Origin: a virus | Length of the DNA: 30,460 nt | Virus record (IMG/VR): IMGVR_UViG_3300037493_004912 | Coordinates: 1-30,460 of that record | Strand: one strand, 5' to 3' | In this document: one piece after another, positions 22,078 through 29,796 of the stretch | Layout of the letters: each line of letters starts with the position of its first letter | Position numbering within the stretch: the first letter of the stretch is position 1 | Notes under the pieces: generated by a model | The model's input: only the letters and a program-made list of their open reading frames with translations | The model's database searches: none | Told to the model about the DNA's origin: nothing | Translations under genes and position numbers: made by a program

Positions 22078-22727
22078 CACACCCGACCCTGACCGCCCGC
22101 ATCGACGTCACCCTGCTGCGAGGGCAGAATAACCGCGAGCACCACCGGGTCCGCGCGGCGAGAGTCGCTGCCGAGCGCAAAGCCACCCTCGACGCACTCT
22201 GGTCCGCCGACATGGGCGACCAGTTCGGCGAGCTGGAGCATGCTACGCACGAGCCCGGCTTTGCCGCGCGCGTCACCCTCACCCGCCCGTACCAGGTGAC
22301 GCCCCTCGACTGTGACAACCTGTCAGCCTCCTTCAAGGCCGTCCGCGACGCAGTCGCCCGATACCTCCTCCTCGATGACGCCAGCGACCGGCTGCATTGG
22401 GTGTACCGCCAAGAGCCCGCCGCCGTCCTGGGCAAGTCGACCAAACCGGGCAAGACCCGCGCATCGCCCGACCGCGACACCCGCCCGACGGTGCTCATCG
22501 AGGTGCTGCCCGTCGCGAGCATCGACCCGCAGGCCGAGGCCCTCGCCCAGGCCGAGGCCCGCGAGTGGGCCCTCGGGGTGCAGGTGGTCGCGCAGGCGGC
22601 GCGGCTGCGACTGGCCGAGGCTGTCGTTGACGAGGCCCGCTATGGACAGCAGCCGCTCGCTATGCGCCTAGCCCTCGCCGCATGGGATGCCGTGCCAGGT
22701 GGCGTCGCCCCGGTTGACCTCGGGTGA
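22074..22727 (+). CDS. RusA-like Holliday-junction endonuclease (217 aa)
   Basis: ATG 22074 overlaps the previous stop. The segment TPLDCDNLSASFKAVRDAVA followed by LLLDDASDRLHWVYRQE matches the RusA-type core: an acidic pair before N-L, a lysine in the next helix, D in K-x-V-R-D, then the D-D after a turn. The flanking N-terminal beta strands (TARIDVTLL, RVTLTRPYQV) also fit. The C-terminal third is an Ala/Glu helix not usual for RusA and may be an extra domain. Such enzymes resolve branched DNA before packaging. It is the last gene of the plus arm. Confidence 0.6.
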   Translation: MTHPTLTARIDVTLLRGQNNREHHRVRAARVAAERKATLDALWSADMGDQFGELEHATHEPGFAARVTLTRPYQVTPLDCDNLSASFKAVRDAVARYLLLDDASDRLHWVYRQEPAAVLGKSTKPGKTRASPDRDTRPTVLIEVLPVASIDPQAEALAQAEAREWALGVQVVAQAARLRLAEAVVDEARYGQQPLAMRLALAAWDAVPGGVAPVDLG

Positions 22728-22774
22728 CGACGCTGTCACCGTCGAGGTGCGCAGCCTAAGCAACAGCGTGTGGG

Positions 22775-22815
22775 CCCCGTCGGTGCGATTCTGCATCGGC
22801 GGGGTTCGGTCTTTT
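22775..22815 (+). terminator. Terminator at the end of the plus arm
   Basis: A 12-bp stem with two G-U pairs (22775-22786 with 22793-22804), a six-base loop, then TTCGGTCTTTT. It lies 47 bases after the last plus-strand stop and eight bases before the terminase stop, so it prevents transcription into the opposite arm. No comparable T-tail is seen for the minus strand. Confidence 0.75.
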
Positions 22816-22822
22816 GTGGGCG

Positions 22823-24355
22823 TCAGTACCGTTCCCGTGACCCTCGTCGCAGCGCCTTCGACGAGTGAAACACGACCGAATGGTCGATGCTGTCGACGAC
22901 ATTGATGGGCACCGACGACGGGAGCGCATCGAGGTAGAACTCGCGCGCGAACGACAGCGCATTGAGACAGTCGTCGAGGCCCTCATACGACGGACGACCC
23001 TTCGGTCCCGTCGGTGGTTGGATGTTCGAGCTTTTCACCTCGGCGACCAGCTCGGGCCCGATGGGAACGACGCCCTGCTCAATCGCCAGCTTCAAGCGCT
23101 GCAGCCGAAAGTGTTTCTCCTCGCCGCTGCGTTGCTCGGTGACGTGCCACCGAGAGAACTGTTTCAGGGTCTCGTACACGCCGACGCCGACGCCGTTGGA
23201 CTCAACGACGACGGTCTGCGGGATGTACTTCTCGGCGGTGTCCTTCACCAGTTCGACGAGGTCGGGCAGGCTCGTGCTGTTGCTGACCCAAGTCGCGATG
23301 ATGGTCCCGGTGAGCAACGACAGCACGACGACCGCCGACGAGTCCCCACCACCGCCGGCCGCAACGTCGACGCCGAACACGACGGGCTCGTCGGGCATCC
23401 GGTCGCGATACCGATGCCATCCGTCGAAGCGCTTCGCCTTGCCATCCCACTTGCCATCGGCGACGACGACGGCGTCGGTGAACCGGAGAATCCACCGGCC
23501 ACGAGCGAAGCTGAAGCAATGCTCGGGGAGCTGCGGAAACTCCCTCATGGCCCCGTCTTCGTCGCCGGCGAAGTCGACGCGCATGCGATGCCACCACCAA
23601 GCCGCCGTCGCCCGGGAGGTGAACCCGTACCGCGTCCCCGACAACGTCAGCCACGTGTCCTCGTCGATGGTCGTCGGGGAGCGCTGGTAGACCGGGTGAC
23701 GCTCGATGGGAAGGAACACCCGATGCCATTCGCCGGCCGACCCTTCGTCCTCCCCGTGCCACAAGGTGCGGAAGAGGTTGTCGGCCGCGCTGGCCGTGGA
23801 CTCCACGACGATGCGCGCCCCGGGAAGCGCCGTCGACGTGAGCCCTCGAAACACCGCCGCGTCGGACAACCAGAACGCCAACTCCGACGCATGGATGAAC
23901 CCGTAGGACTTCGAGCGACCGACGCGGCTCTCACCGGCCTCGGCGCGAGACACGGCGGAGAGGGCGTCGATGACCGTACAGACCCCGTCGGGTCCGGCGT
24001 TCGCGAGGTCGATGGAGCCCTTGTTGCGCGCGCCGACCTCGATGCCCAGCTGCTCGCACCACCCCGCAAGGCGAGCGAGCAGCCCCTGGGCCTTGTCGCG
24101 CGTGTCGGCGACGATGGCGCAAGGCACGCCGGGGTTGGCGATGGCAAACACCAGGAGGGCGAGCAGGCTCACCGTCGAGACGCCCATCTGTCGGCCCTTC
24201 AGCACGATGGTGCGCTCGTGCTCGAGGATGGCCTCGAGGACTTCGACTTGCGCGTCGGTGATGCGCCAGCGGGAGATGGCCCCCTGTTGCTCCTGATTCA
24301 AAATCATCAACAGGCCCGACATGCGACGAGCCCGGTCGAGAATCGGCCGCTTCAC
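22823..24355 (-). CDS. Terminase large subunit (510 aa)
   Basis: GTG start at 24355 in a GTGA overlap with the small subunit candidate and behind GAGGGTGAAGG. ATPase motifs: Walker A KGRQMGVST (residues 53-61), Walker B followed by the catalytic Glu in YGFIHASELAFW (151-162), and coupling motif ESTAS (185-189). Nuclease motifs: FGVDVA (Asp330), VVESNG (Glu385) and YEGLDDCLNAL (Asp461/462). The protein packages DNA into the procapsid and cuts it. It is the last gene of the minus arm, almost 14 kb of circular distance from the portal with which it works. Confidence 0.92.
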   Translation of the reverse strand: MKRPILDRARRMSGLLMILNQEQQGAISRWRITDAQVEVLEAILEHERTIVLKGRQMGVSTVSLLALLVFAIANPGVPCAIVADTRDKAQGLLARLAGWCEQLGIEVGARNKGSIDLANAGPDGVCTVIDALSAVSRAEAGESRVGRSKSYGFIHASELAFWLSDAAVFRGLTSTALPGARIVVESTASAADNLFRTLWHGEDEGSAGEWHRVFLPIERHPVYQRSPTTIDEDTWLTLSGTRYGFTSRATAAWWWHRMRVDFAGDEDGAMREFPQLPEHCFSFARGRWILRFTDAVVVADGKWDGKAKRFDGWHRYRDRMPDEPVVFGVDVAAGGGGDSSAVVVLSLLTGTIIATWVSNSTSLPDLVELVKDTAEKYIPQTVVVESNGVGVGVYETLKQFSRWHVTEQRSGEEKHFRLQRLKLAIEQGVVPIGPELVAEVKSSNIQPPTGPKGRPSYEGLDDCLNALSFAREFYLDALPSSVPINVVDSIDHSVVFHSSKALRRGSRERY

Positions 24356-24741
24356 CCTTCACCCTCGTCGTCACCAGTGAGCAACGCTCGCAGCTCGTCG
24401 ACGCGGCGAGAGACCTTCGGCGCGGGTCTGTTGCGCTTCTCCGGTGCGCCAGCGGCGAGGGAGAGCAGGTGCATCGCCGCCTTCGCCGACGTCCCCGACA
24501 GGGTCACATCGGCGCGCCATGCAACGGCGAGCATCTCCAACTCGTGGATGTAGTGAGCCCGGTTGGCCGACGTCACCCGCTGGATTTCGTCGGCAGCCTC
24601 GTCGAACGTCATCTCGACGCCGTCGACGACGGGCACGCGCGGGACCCAAGCGTCGGCGGGAATGTCCGCCGCGCTCTTGTCGACCGGCGCCTTCGAGGGC
24701 GTACCGGTGTCGAAGATGTCCCGCCGTTTCGCCGTCGTCAT
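24352..24741 (-). CDS. Putative terminase small subunit (129 aa)
   Basis: A 129-residue protein directly upstream of and coupled to the large subunit. It has a disordered Thr/Lys N terminus and a central helical block (TFDEAADEIQRVTSANRAHYIHELEMLAVAW) quoted here by pattern: two helices with conserved-looking Arg/His. A third helical segment (TSAKAAMHLLSLAAG) and a basic tail follow. The size and position fit a small terminase that recognises the packaging site. No HTH is obvious, so the call rests on synteny. Confidence 0.5.
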   Translation of the reverse strand: MTTAKRRDIFDTGTPSKAPVDKSAADIPADAWVPRVPVVDGVEMTFDEAADEIQRVTSANRAHYIHELEMLAVAWRADVTLSGTSAKAAMHLLSLAAGAPEKRNRPAPKVSRRVDELRALLTGDDEGEG

Positions 24742-24744
24742 CCC

Positions 24745-25221
24745 TCACCCACCGCCGACAAGCTCGTCACGAAGACGGACCTTCGCCAGCACGTGCCGCC
24801 GGTGAATCAGCAGGGGTTCGAGGTCGGGGTGCAGGGGTTCAAGCATCGCGTTACGCACGACGACGACGTCACCGGGCTCGATGCCCACCCAGGTCTGCGG
24901 ATGCTGGTCCGCAGCGGCCTCGATGACCCCGACGCCGGCGACGACGTAGGCAATGCAGGCCGTCCCGAGGGTGCCCTTGACCTCGTCGACGGCGGTCACG
25001 ATGCCGCCGGTTGACCGGGCAGGGCGACGGAGGGGGAGCAGAAGCGCCGTGTTCGGCGCGACATCGGCGAACGCGCCGACGGGCAGCCCGCACGAGTACA
25101 GCTCATGGACGCTGACAGCCCCGTCGACGGCTGCAGGGGTGACGCCGTCAGGGGTGACGGGGGAAACGTCGCTCGCGTCTTCGGTGTTGCGCTTGTCGAC
25201 GATGGTGAACTTCTCGGTCAT
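24745..25221 (-). CDS. GroES-like co-chaperonin candidate (158 aa)
   Basis: The start at 25221 has AAGGA eight bases upstream and ATGA coupling. After a 50-residue variable N terminus, residues 58-152 follow the GroES ground plan. A strand (TALLLPLRRP) leads to a Gly-containing turn (STGGIV, where the mobile loop would sit). A GxAxVVAxGxGV-like strand follows (TACIAYVVAGVGVI). Then comes PGDVVVVRNAMLEPLHPD, which matches the GDxVxF...GxE segment. The terminal LLIHRRHVLAKV matches the L-x-R-E-x-D-I-L-A-V ending. Phage co-chaperonins help host GroEL fold capsid proteins. Sequence similarity is weak and by eye. Confidence 0.5.
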   Translation of the reverse strand: MTEKFTIVDKRNTEDASDVSPVTPDGVTPAAVDGAVSVHELYSCGLPVGAFADVAPNTALLLPLRRPARSTGGIVTAVDEVKGTLGTACIAYVVAGVGVIEAAADQHPQTWVGIEPGDVVVVRNAMLEPLHPDLEPLLIHRRHVLAKVRLRDELVGGG

Positions 25222-25550
25222 TGGTTGGCGTCCTTCGTGGGAGGTAGTGACTTGATGATGATTCTTTCGCCGACGACGTCGATGTGACCCATTAGGGTCA
25301 GCATCCGCAGGTAGGCGAAGAGGATTTCCTGATTGATTTCCGCCTTCGCCTCGGTGAGCGATGCGACCCCGTCGTCGTCGGCGAGGATGGACAGGTGATG
25401 CAGCACCGCGAGCGGCACAAACAGGTTCGGGAGGTATCGCGCCGGCGCGTACCACCCTCGAAGATTCGTGGGGTGCTTGTGCTTCGGGGCCTTTGCGGGC
25501 TCGCCCTGGGCCTCGATGGCCGGTGTCGGTGGGTCTTGTTTTTTGCTCAT
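25218..25550 (-). CDS. Hypothetical protein with possible winged-helix end (110 aa)
   Basis: ATG 25550 is chosen because GAAGGA lies four bases upstream. A GTG at 25568 overlapping the endolysin stop would add six residues and is the alternative. The N terminus is Pro/Lys-rich and disordered. The C-terminal 70 residues form helices (LFVPLAVLHHLSILADD and ILFAYLRMLTLMGHI) then a short beta pair (DVVGERIIIKSL), like a small winged helix. No family is recognised. Confidence 0.6.
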   Translation of the reverse strand: MSKKQDPPTPAIEAQGEPAKAPKHKHPTNLRGWYAPARYLPNLFVPLAVLHHLSILADDDGVASLTEAKAEINQEILFAYLRMLTLMGHIDVVGERIIIKSLPPTKDANQ

Positions 25551-25564
25551 GGGTTCCTTCGTGC

Positions 25565-26020
25565 TCACGCGAGACTCGCATACCCGAGGATGCGCTTGTC
25601 GTCGACATCGTAGTCACGGCGAGCAACGCGGTTACCGCTATTCCCCTCGATGGTGTGGACTCTCCCGTCGCGCAGCTCGTCCACAACCCCGCAATGATTC
25701 CCGGGGACGCCGACGTCACTTTGTGACGCAGTGAAAAATATGACGTCGCCGGGTTGTGGGTCGTACCCCTTGCGAGGGCGGAAAATACCATTCTCCCCGG
25801 CGACCGCGACGAACCCCGACACCCGCCGGCATTTGTAGTGCTGCGCGTCGAAAGCATGGCGCCAGCGGTTGTCGCTCTGCGCGAGGCACCAGAGGACGAA
25901 CCCGGCGCACCAGGCGAGGGCGTCCCCGCGCATGTACCGCTGGGCCGGGACGCCGTCGTTCTTGCCGGTCTTCTCGCTCACGCCGAGCTGCGTCCGCGCG
26001 ATGTCGTGGGGGCCCTTCAT
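25565..26020 (-). CDS. CHAP-domain endolysin (151 aa)
   Basis: The full length is one CHAP (NlpC/P60-like) domain. The catalytic cysteine is in AWCAGFVLWC (Cys38). The mid strand is PQPGDVIFF. His109 lies in GNHCGVV, and the third polar residue region is HTIEGNSGN (Glu125, Asn127). The end DKRILGY is typical. ATG 26020 is chosen; a TTG at 26035 would start inside the upstream gene. There is no signal peptide, so export needs a holin. Those candidates are in the other arm (8753-9404). It cuts peptidoglycan amide or peptide bonds at lysis, or it could be a virion-borne lysin since tail genes surround it. Confidence 0.85.
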   Translation of the reverse strand: MKGPHDIARTQLGVSEKTGKNDGVPAQRYMRGDALAWCAGFVLWCLAQSDNRWRHAFDAQHYKCRRVSGFVAVAGENGIFRPRKGYDPQPGDVIFFTASQSDVGVPGNHCGVVDELRDGRVHTIEGNSGNRVARRDYDVDDKRILGYASLA

Positions 26021-26024
26021 GTCT

Positions 26025-27041
26025 TCACCATTCAAACCAGAGAATGACGGACGCGCGGGTGACGGTCCCCGCCCCTGAAAACTGCACGGTGTAGTCCTGC
26101 GCGGCCAGCTCCACCCCGCCGTTCAGTGTGAGCGCCAGCGCCCCGCTGTCGGCGGTCATGATTTCGTCAACCGTGTGGCTGTTTGTCAGCGTCGACACCG
26201 TCGTTCCCGCCGCGTCCCTGATGACGGCCGTGCACGTCACGCCGACGGCGGCCTGAGCGGACGAGGTCAAATAGGCCCGCACGATGCTCGAGGAGCAACG
26301 CGACGACGACGGGACCGGGATGACCTTCAACAGGTCGGCCGGCACAGAAAGCACCGTCAACCCCGTCGACGTCACCATCGCCGCCGACATCCCGCGGGCC
26401 GTCAGCTTCGCCACCTCCGTCGCCAGCGCCACCGTGGCCCCGACGCCAGCGCTACCGACAAGCAGCGCATCGGCGAGCCCGTCGGTGAAGTCGGCGAAGG
26501 CGAAATCGGGCACAGCCATGAGCCCGCCCGCGCGCCACCGGTCGACCTGGACGTGCAGGATGACGTCGCATCGTTCGGTGTTGAACGAGACGCCCTCGAT
26601 GATGAGGTCATAACTGACCCCGGCCTCGAGTTCGACGCTTTGCGTGTTGGTGTCGTTGACGTCGACCGCTGTCGTCGACCCCGCCACCACGTTGAGGTAT
26701 GGCGCCGTCGCCCCTGTTGGCACAACCCCGGTGACGGCCCGCTTCAGCGCGATGGTCATCTCCGACGCTGCCGTCACGTTGCCGTTCAAAAATGCACGCA
26801 CGACCGTGCATGCGACGGGGCAAGTGAACCGATGCGTTCGCGACCTGAGAGCGCTGGCGTTGCTGAGGCCTGCCGCGAGGCTGAAGACGAACGGAAAAGT
26901 GATGGCCGCGAGGGCGTAGCGTTTCTCCGACACGTCGGCGAGGGCGTCCTTTGAATACAAGAACACGTCATTGAGGTCGGTGGGTGAGAGGGCGTCCCCC
27001 GACGTGAATCGAACGACTTGCAGTGATGCGAAAACTTTCAC
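26025..27041 (-). CDS. Virion/tail beta-rich protein (338 aa)
   Basis: The GTG at 27041 overlaps the upstream stop (GTGA) and gives an N terminus MKVFASLQVVRFTSG followed by LSPTDLND. The 338 residues are dominated by Val/Thr/Ala strands. They may be two repeated beta domains, each with a T-C-x-V-type strand (TCPVACTVVRAFL and SSSIVRAYLTSS). No enzyme motif is visible. Its opening resembles that of the 174-residue neighbour. It is probably a tail or fibre-associated virion protein, placed just before the endolysin. Confidence 0.7.
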   Translation of the reverse strand: MKVFASLQVVRFTSGDALSPTDLNDVFLYSKDALADVSEKRYALAAITFPFVFSLAAGLSNASALRSRTHRFTCPVACTVVRAFLNGNVTAASEMTIALKRAVTGVVPTGATAPYLNVVAGSTTAVDVNDTNTQSVELEAGVSYDLIIEGVSFNTERCDVILHVQVDRWRAGGLMAVPDFAFADFTDGLADALLVGSAGVGATVALATEVAKLTARGMSAAMVTSTGLTVLSVPADLLKVIPVPSSSRCSSSIVRAYLTSSAQAAVGVTCTAVIRDAAGTTVSTLTNSHTVDEIMTADSGALALTLNGGVELAAQDYTVQFSGAGTVTRASVILWFEW

Positions 27042-27562
27042 GAGATACCCCGGGCAAGCGACGAGCGTGAGCACAGGACAATGGTCGCCACCATCGTAGC
27101 GAGGGCGTTCGTCGTCGACACCGTGACGTCGACGATAGCACCCTTCGGCAGCAATCGCACCACGCGCGACGTCGTCGACTGGTTCAACCCGGGCTTTGCG
27201 AGCATGGTCCCGTCGTAAAGCAGCCGCGACTGCTTTTTCGTGACGGTGTCGAGGGTGCCGGTGACCTCCATCGCCCAGTCGTCGAGGATGCCGCCGGCCG
27301 AGACGGTCGCCGTGATGGTCGCCGCCGAGCTGGTTGCCGGTGACGTGATGACCGCCAACGTGTCGACGAGCATATTGACGGGGACGACGAACCGCGCCGT
27401 TCGACGGGCTGCAGGTGTCCCGTTGATGAGACCCTGAAACGTGAAGATCACCGGCGCGTACCCGGGCAGCCGTCGGTTGTCGCTACGCATCAGCACCAAC
27501 GACGCCGACGTGAGCGCGTTCAAATCCGCCGCGAGAATGGTTGAGCCGTTGGCGACGGTCAT
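27038..27562 (-). CDS. Virion/tail beta-rich protein (174 aa)
   Basis: ATG 27562 in an ATGA overlap; the longer open frame from 27736 shadows the previous gene. The opening (MTVANGSTILAADLNALT) and the segment RRTARFVVPVNMLVDTL resemble the next gene's LSPTDLND and RSRTHRFTCPVACTVV, so the two may share a domain. The rest is beta-rich with VSAGGILDDW. It is likely a small tail protein. No specific family is recognised. Confidence 0.65.
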   Translation of the reverse strand: MTVANGSTILAADLNALTSASLVLMRSDNRRLPGYAPVIFTFQGLINGTPAARRTARFVVPVNMLVDTLAVITSPATSSAATITATVSAGGILDDWAMEVTGTLDTVTKKQSRLLYDGTMLAKPGLNQSTTSRVVRLLPKGAIVDVTVSTTNALATMVATIVLCSRSSLARGIS

Positions 27563-29019
27563 GTTTGCGTTTCCTTTTTGTTCGTCCACGTCCCGCCAGC
27601 CTGGACGTCGACCGATTCGACAATGGCGCGACCCATCCCGCTGACCGTGACTTCGAGGTCGAGTTCGGTCGCCCGCACATTGAGCGTCGCGCGCACACTG
27701 CGAGCCGTGAGCGACGACCAGTTCGGCGTTCCCCACAGGTCGGTCCCGATGACGGTGTCACCGTTGACGGTTGTCGACTTTCCGGTGTCGACAACCCCGT
27801 TGCCGCAGACACTCACAGGAGCCCCGCCATTCGCCGCCGATATGCTGACCCGACGCACCAGCGGGTTTTCTTGTGGCCCCGATTGCACGCGACCACACAG
27901 CGCCCCGGCGATGTCGTTGGCAACGAGGTCGGAGAAGTCGCGCAGGCCCTTGGTGTGCAGCGCCCATACGCCGGTTCTGTCGATGAGGAGGTCCTCCCCA
28001 TCGCGAGTCTGCAGCACGCCGACGATATTGACCGGTGTCGACAATGTGCCGGTGTACCAAAACGACGTAGTGCCCTCGTTGAGGTCGACGGCAACGGCGT
28101 AGTTTCGGTCGCTGCCGAACCCGACGAGGACACCGAACGACGTCGGGTAGACTCGGCCGAACTGGCGCACGTCGAGGACGTCGATGGGTCGTGTCAGTTT
28201 CCTCCGCCCTTGGTACGAGGAGAACGCAATCTCGCGGGAGTTCCCGCCGTTCAGCACCGCGACCCCGTCGACGGTGAGGGCGACGACGCCGAACGGGGTG
28301 GAGCACGCACCACCAGGGCGAGAGGTGAGCACCTGCGGGACCAGCGAGATGAACCCGGCGACACTCTGGCCCTGCCCGAGGGCGTCGGTGGCCATCGAAT
28401 AGGCCCCGGCCGGCGTGAACATCCACAAGGCCCCGTCGGGCCCTTGGGTCATGGCGTGGATCGTGGCCGGCAGCGGGATATTATTCTCCGCGACGTAGGT
28501 GCGCGGGTCGATGCCGGGGTCGTTGAAATAGACGATGCTCCCCTGGGCAATCGGCATGCGGTCGCCGAACGAGCAGATGTGGCCGGCCGGGATGTCGAGG
28601 GCTGTCGTGTCTGGGTACGACGACGGCGTCGCCACCGCCGGCATCGCCCCGCCACCGGGCAACCCGTACAGTGGCCCCGACATTGATGGGGAGTTTATCA
28701 TCAGTTGGTTGTTGACCATCGCATGCGAGAAAACCGGCATGGACGGATGTGCCCCGAGTTGCAGTCTGTAGCGCTCAATCCATTCCTCGTCGGTGACGAC
28801 CATCGTCACGACGCCTGTCTGACCGTCCTGGACAAACAGGTAGTGCTCGGTCTCAGACGTCGACGGGACCAGCACCGAGAACCCGCCGACGAACTCGCCG
28901 TTGGTGACGCCGAACGCCGACGCCGATACCGAGATGGCAAGCCCTCGACGCGTCGACAGTCGCCCGCTTTGGTTGACGACGTTGTGACGCTCGAAGTTGC
29001 GGATACTGATGGTGCTCAT
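27559..29019 (-). CDS. Tail-hub / DNA-stabilisation-like beta-propeller protein (486 aa)
   Basis: A 486-residue protein with repeated short beta motifs of propeller type. Residues 135-200 hold HICSFGDRMPIAQGSIVYFNDP followed by DPRTYVAE, then IHAMTQGPDGALWMFTPAG. This resembles the 'is it running in the phage's virtual frame' pattern of P22 gp10-like hub proteins (site label, date-like loop, then L-x-V-F strand). Later repeats include CSTPFGVVALTVDGVAVLNGG and GRVYPTSFGVLVGFGSD. It could plug the portal-tail channel and hold packaged DNA. The family match is moderate and by eye. Confidence 0.5.
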   Translation of the reverse strand: MSTISIRNFERHNVVNQSGRLSTRRGLAISVSASAFGVTNGEFVGGFSVLVPSTSETEHYLFVQDGQTGVVTMVVTDEEWIERYRLQLGAHPSMPVFSHAMVNNQLMINSPSMSGPLYGLPGGGAMPAVATPSSYPDTTALDIPAGHICSFGDRMPIAQGSIVYFNDPGIDPRTYVAENNIPLPATIHAMTQGPDGALWMFTPAGAYSMATDALGQGQSVAGFISLVPQVLTSRPGGACSTPFGVVALTVDGVAVLNGGNSREIAFSSYQGRRKLTRPIDVLDVRQFGRVYPTSFGVLVGFGSDRNYAVAVDLNEGTTSFWYTGTLSTPVNIVGVLQTRDGEDLLIDRTGVWALHTKGLRDFSDLVANDIAGALCGRVQSGPQENPLVRRVSISAANGGAPVSVCGNGVVDTGKSTTVNGDTVIGTDLWGTPNWSSLTARSVRATLNVRATELDLEVTVSGMGRAIVESVDVQAGGTWTNKKETQT

Positions 29020-29022
29020 GGT

Positions 29023-29793
29023 TCAGCCGCCCAGGAGGTAGCACGCCGAGACGCGCCAAATGGTGTCGGTGCCGGCGGGGCAAACGATGGTGGTGTTCGA
29101 GCCCGCCGCCGACGCTTTGATGGGGTGATGCGGTTGAACGAGTTCCTCGAGGGTGCTGCCGATGGCTCCCGACGTGCCGAACGAGAAAGCCACGGTACCC
29201 GGCAGGTTCGTCGTCGTCACGATGGTCGGCGTTGCGGCCGCGAGGCCCGCGGTCACGAAGAAGCGCTTGATTTGCAACCGCGTGATGAGGTGAAAGACGC
29301 CCGCGACGCCCGGGATGGTCAACGTCACCGCCGCGTTCACCAGCCCCGTCGCCGTCACGCAGAAAGCCGCGGGAACCGGTGTCGCCAAAATGGCATAGTC
29401 TGACGTCGACGACCGCAGCGCTACGGTCAGGGTGCCCGACGTGTACGCCGAGACGCGAAGACGGAAGCGTCGAAATCCCGACACGCCTACGACGATCTGC
29501 GTGTTGACCACGCCGGCGCCTGCAATGAGCGACACCGTTGTCGACCCGACGAGCCCGGTGACCGCGAAATAGTTGACTCCATCGAGCGTCGCCTCGAAGA
29601 CAACGGTACCGGTGAAGGCCGCGCTGCGAAGGTCGAGGGCGACGACGGCCTTGCCGTTGAGGTCAAGCAGCGCCTCGGCATTGAGAGCACCAACCACCGC
29701 CGTCGCCGCGCGCGCGTCGGTGATGGTCTCGGCTGTGATGCCGTCGAGCGAGCCGTTGAATGGGTTCCCGCGAACGTCGAAAAGCTGCGTCAT
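29023..29793 (-). CDS. Virion-associated beta-sandwich protein (256 aa)
   Basis: ATG 29793 lies three bases after the fibre stop (TGAAACATG). The opening FDVRGNPFNGS followed by ALLDLNGKAVVALDLR and VVFEATLDGVNYFAV is a pattern seen in many phage structural proteins with a jelly-roll fold. The C terminus (TIVCPAGTDTIWRVSACYLLGG, quoted as pattern) is typical of such beta sandwiches. It may attach to the tail or capsid surface. No enzyme motif is visible. Confidence 0.7.
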   Translation of the reverse strand: MTQLFDVRGNPFNGSLDGITAETITDARAATAVVGALNAEALLDLNGKAVVALDLRSAAFTGTVVFEATLDGVNYFAVTGLVGSTTVSLIAGAGVVNTQIVVGVSGFRRFRLRVSAYTSGTLTVALRSSTSDYAILATPVPAAFCVTATGLVNAAVTLTIPGVAGVFHLITRLQIKRFFVTAGLAAATPTIVTTTNLPGTVAFSFGTSGAIGSTLEELVQPHHPIKASAAGSNTTIVCPAGTDTIWRVSACYLLGG

Positions 29794-29796
29794 GTT

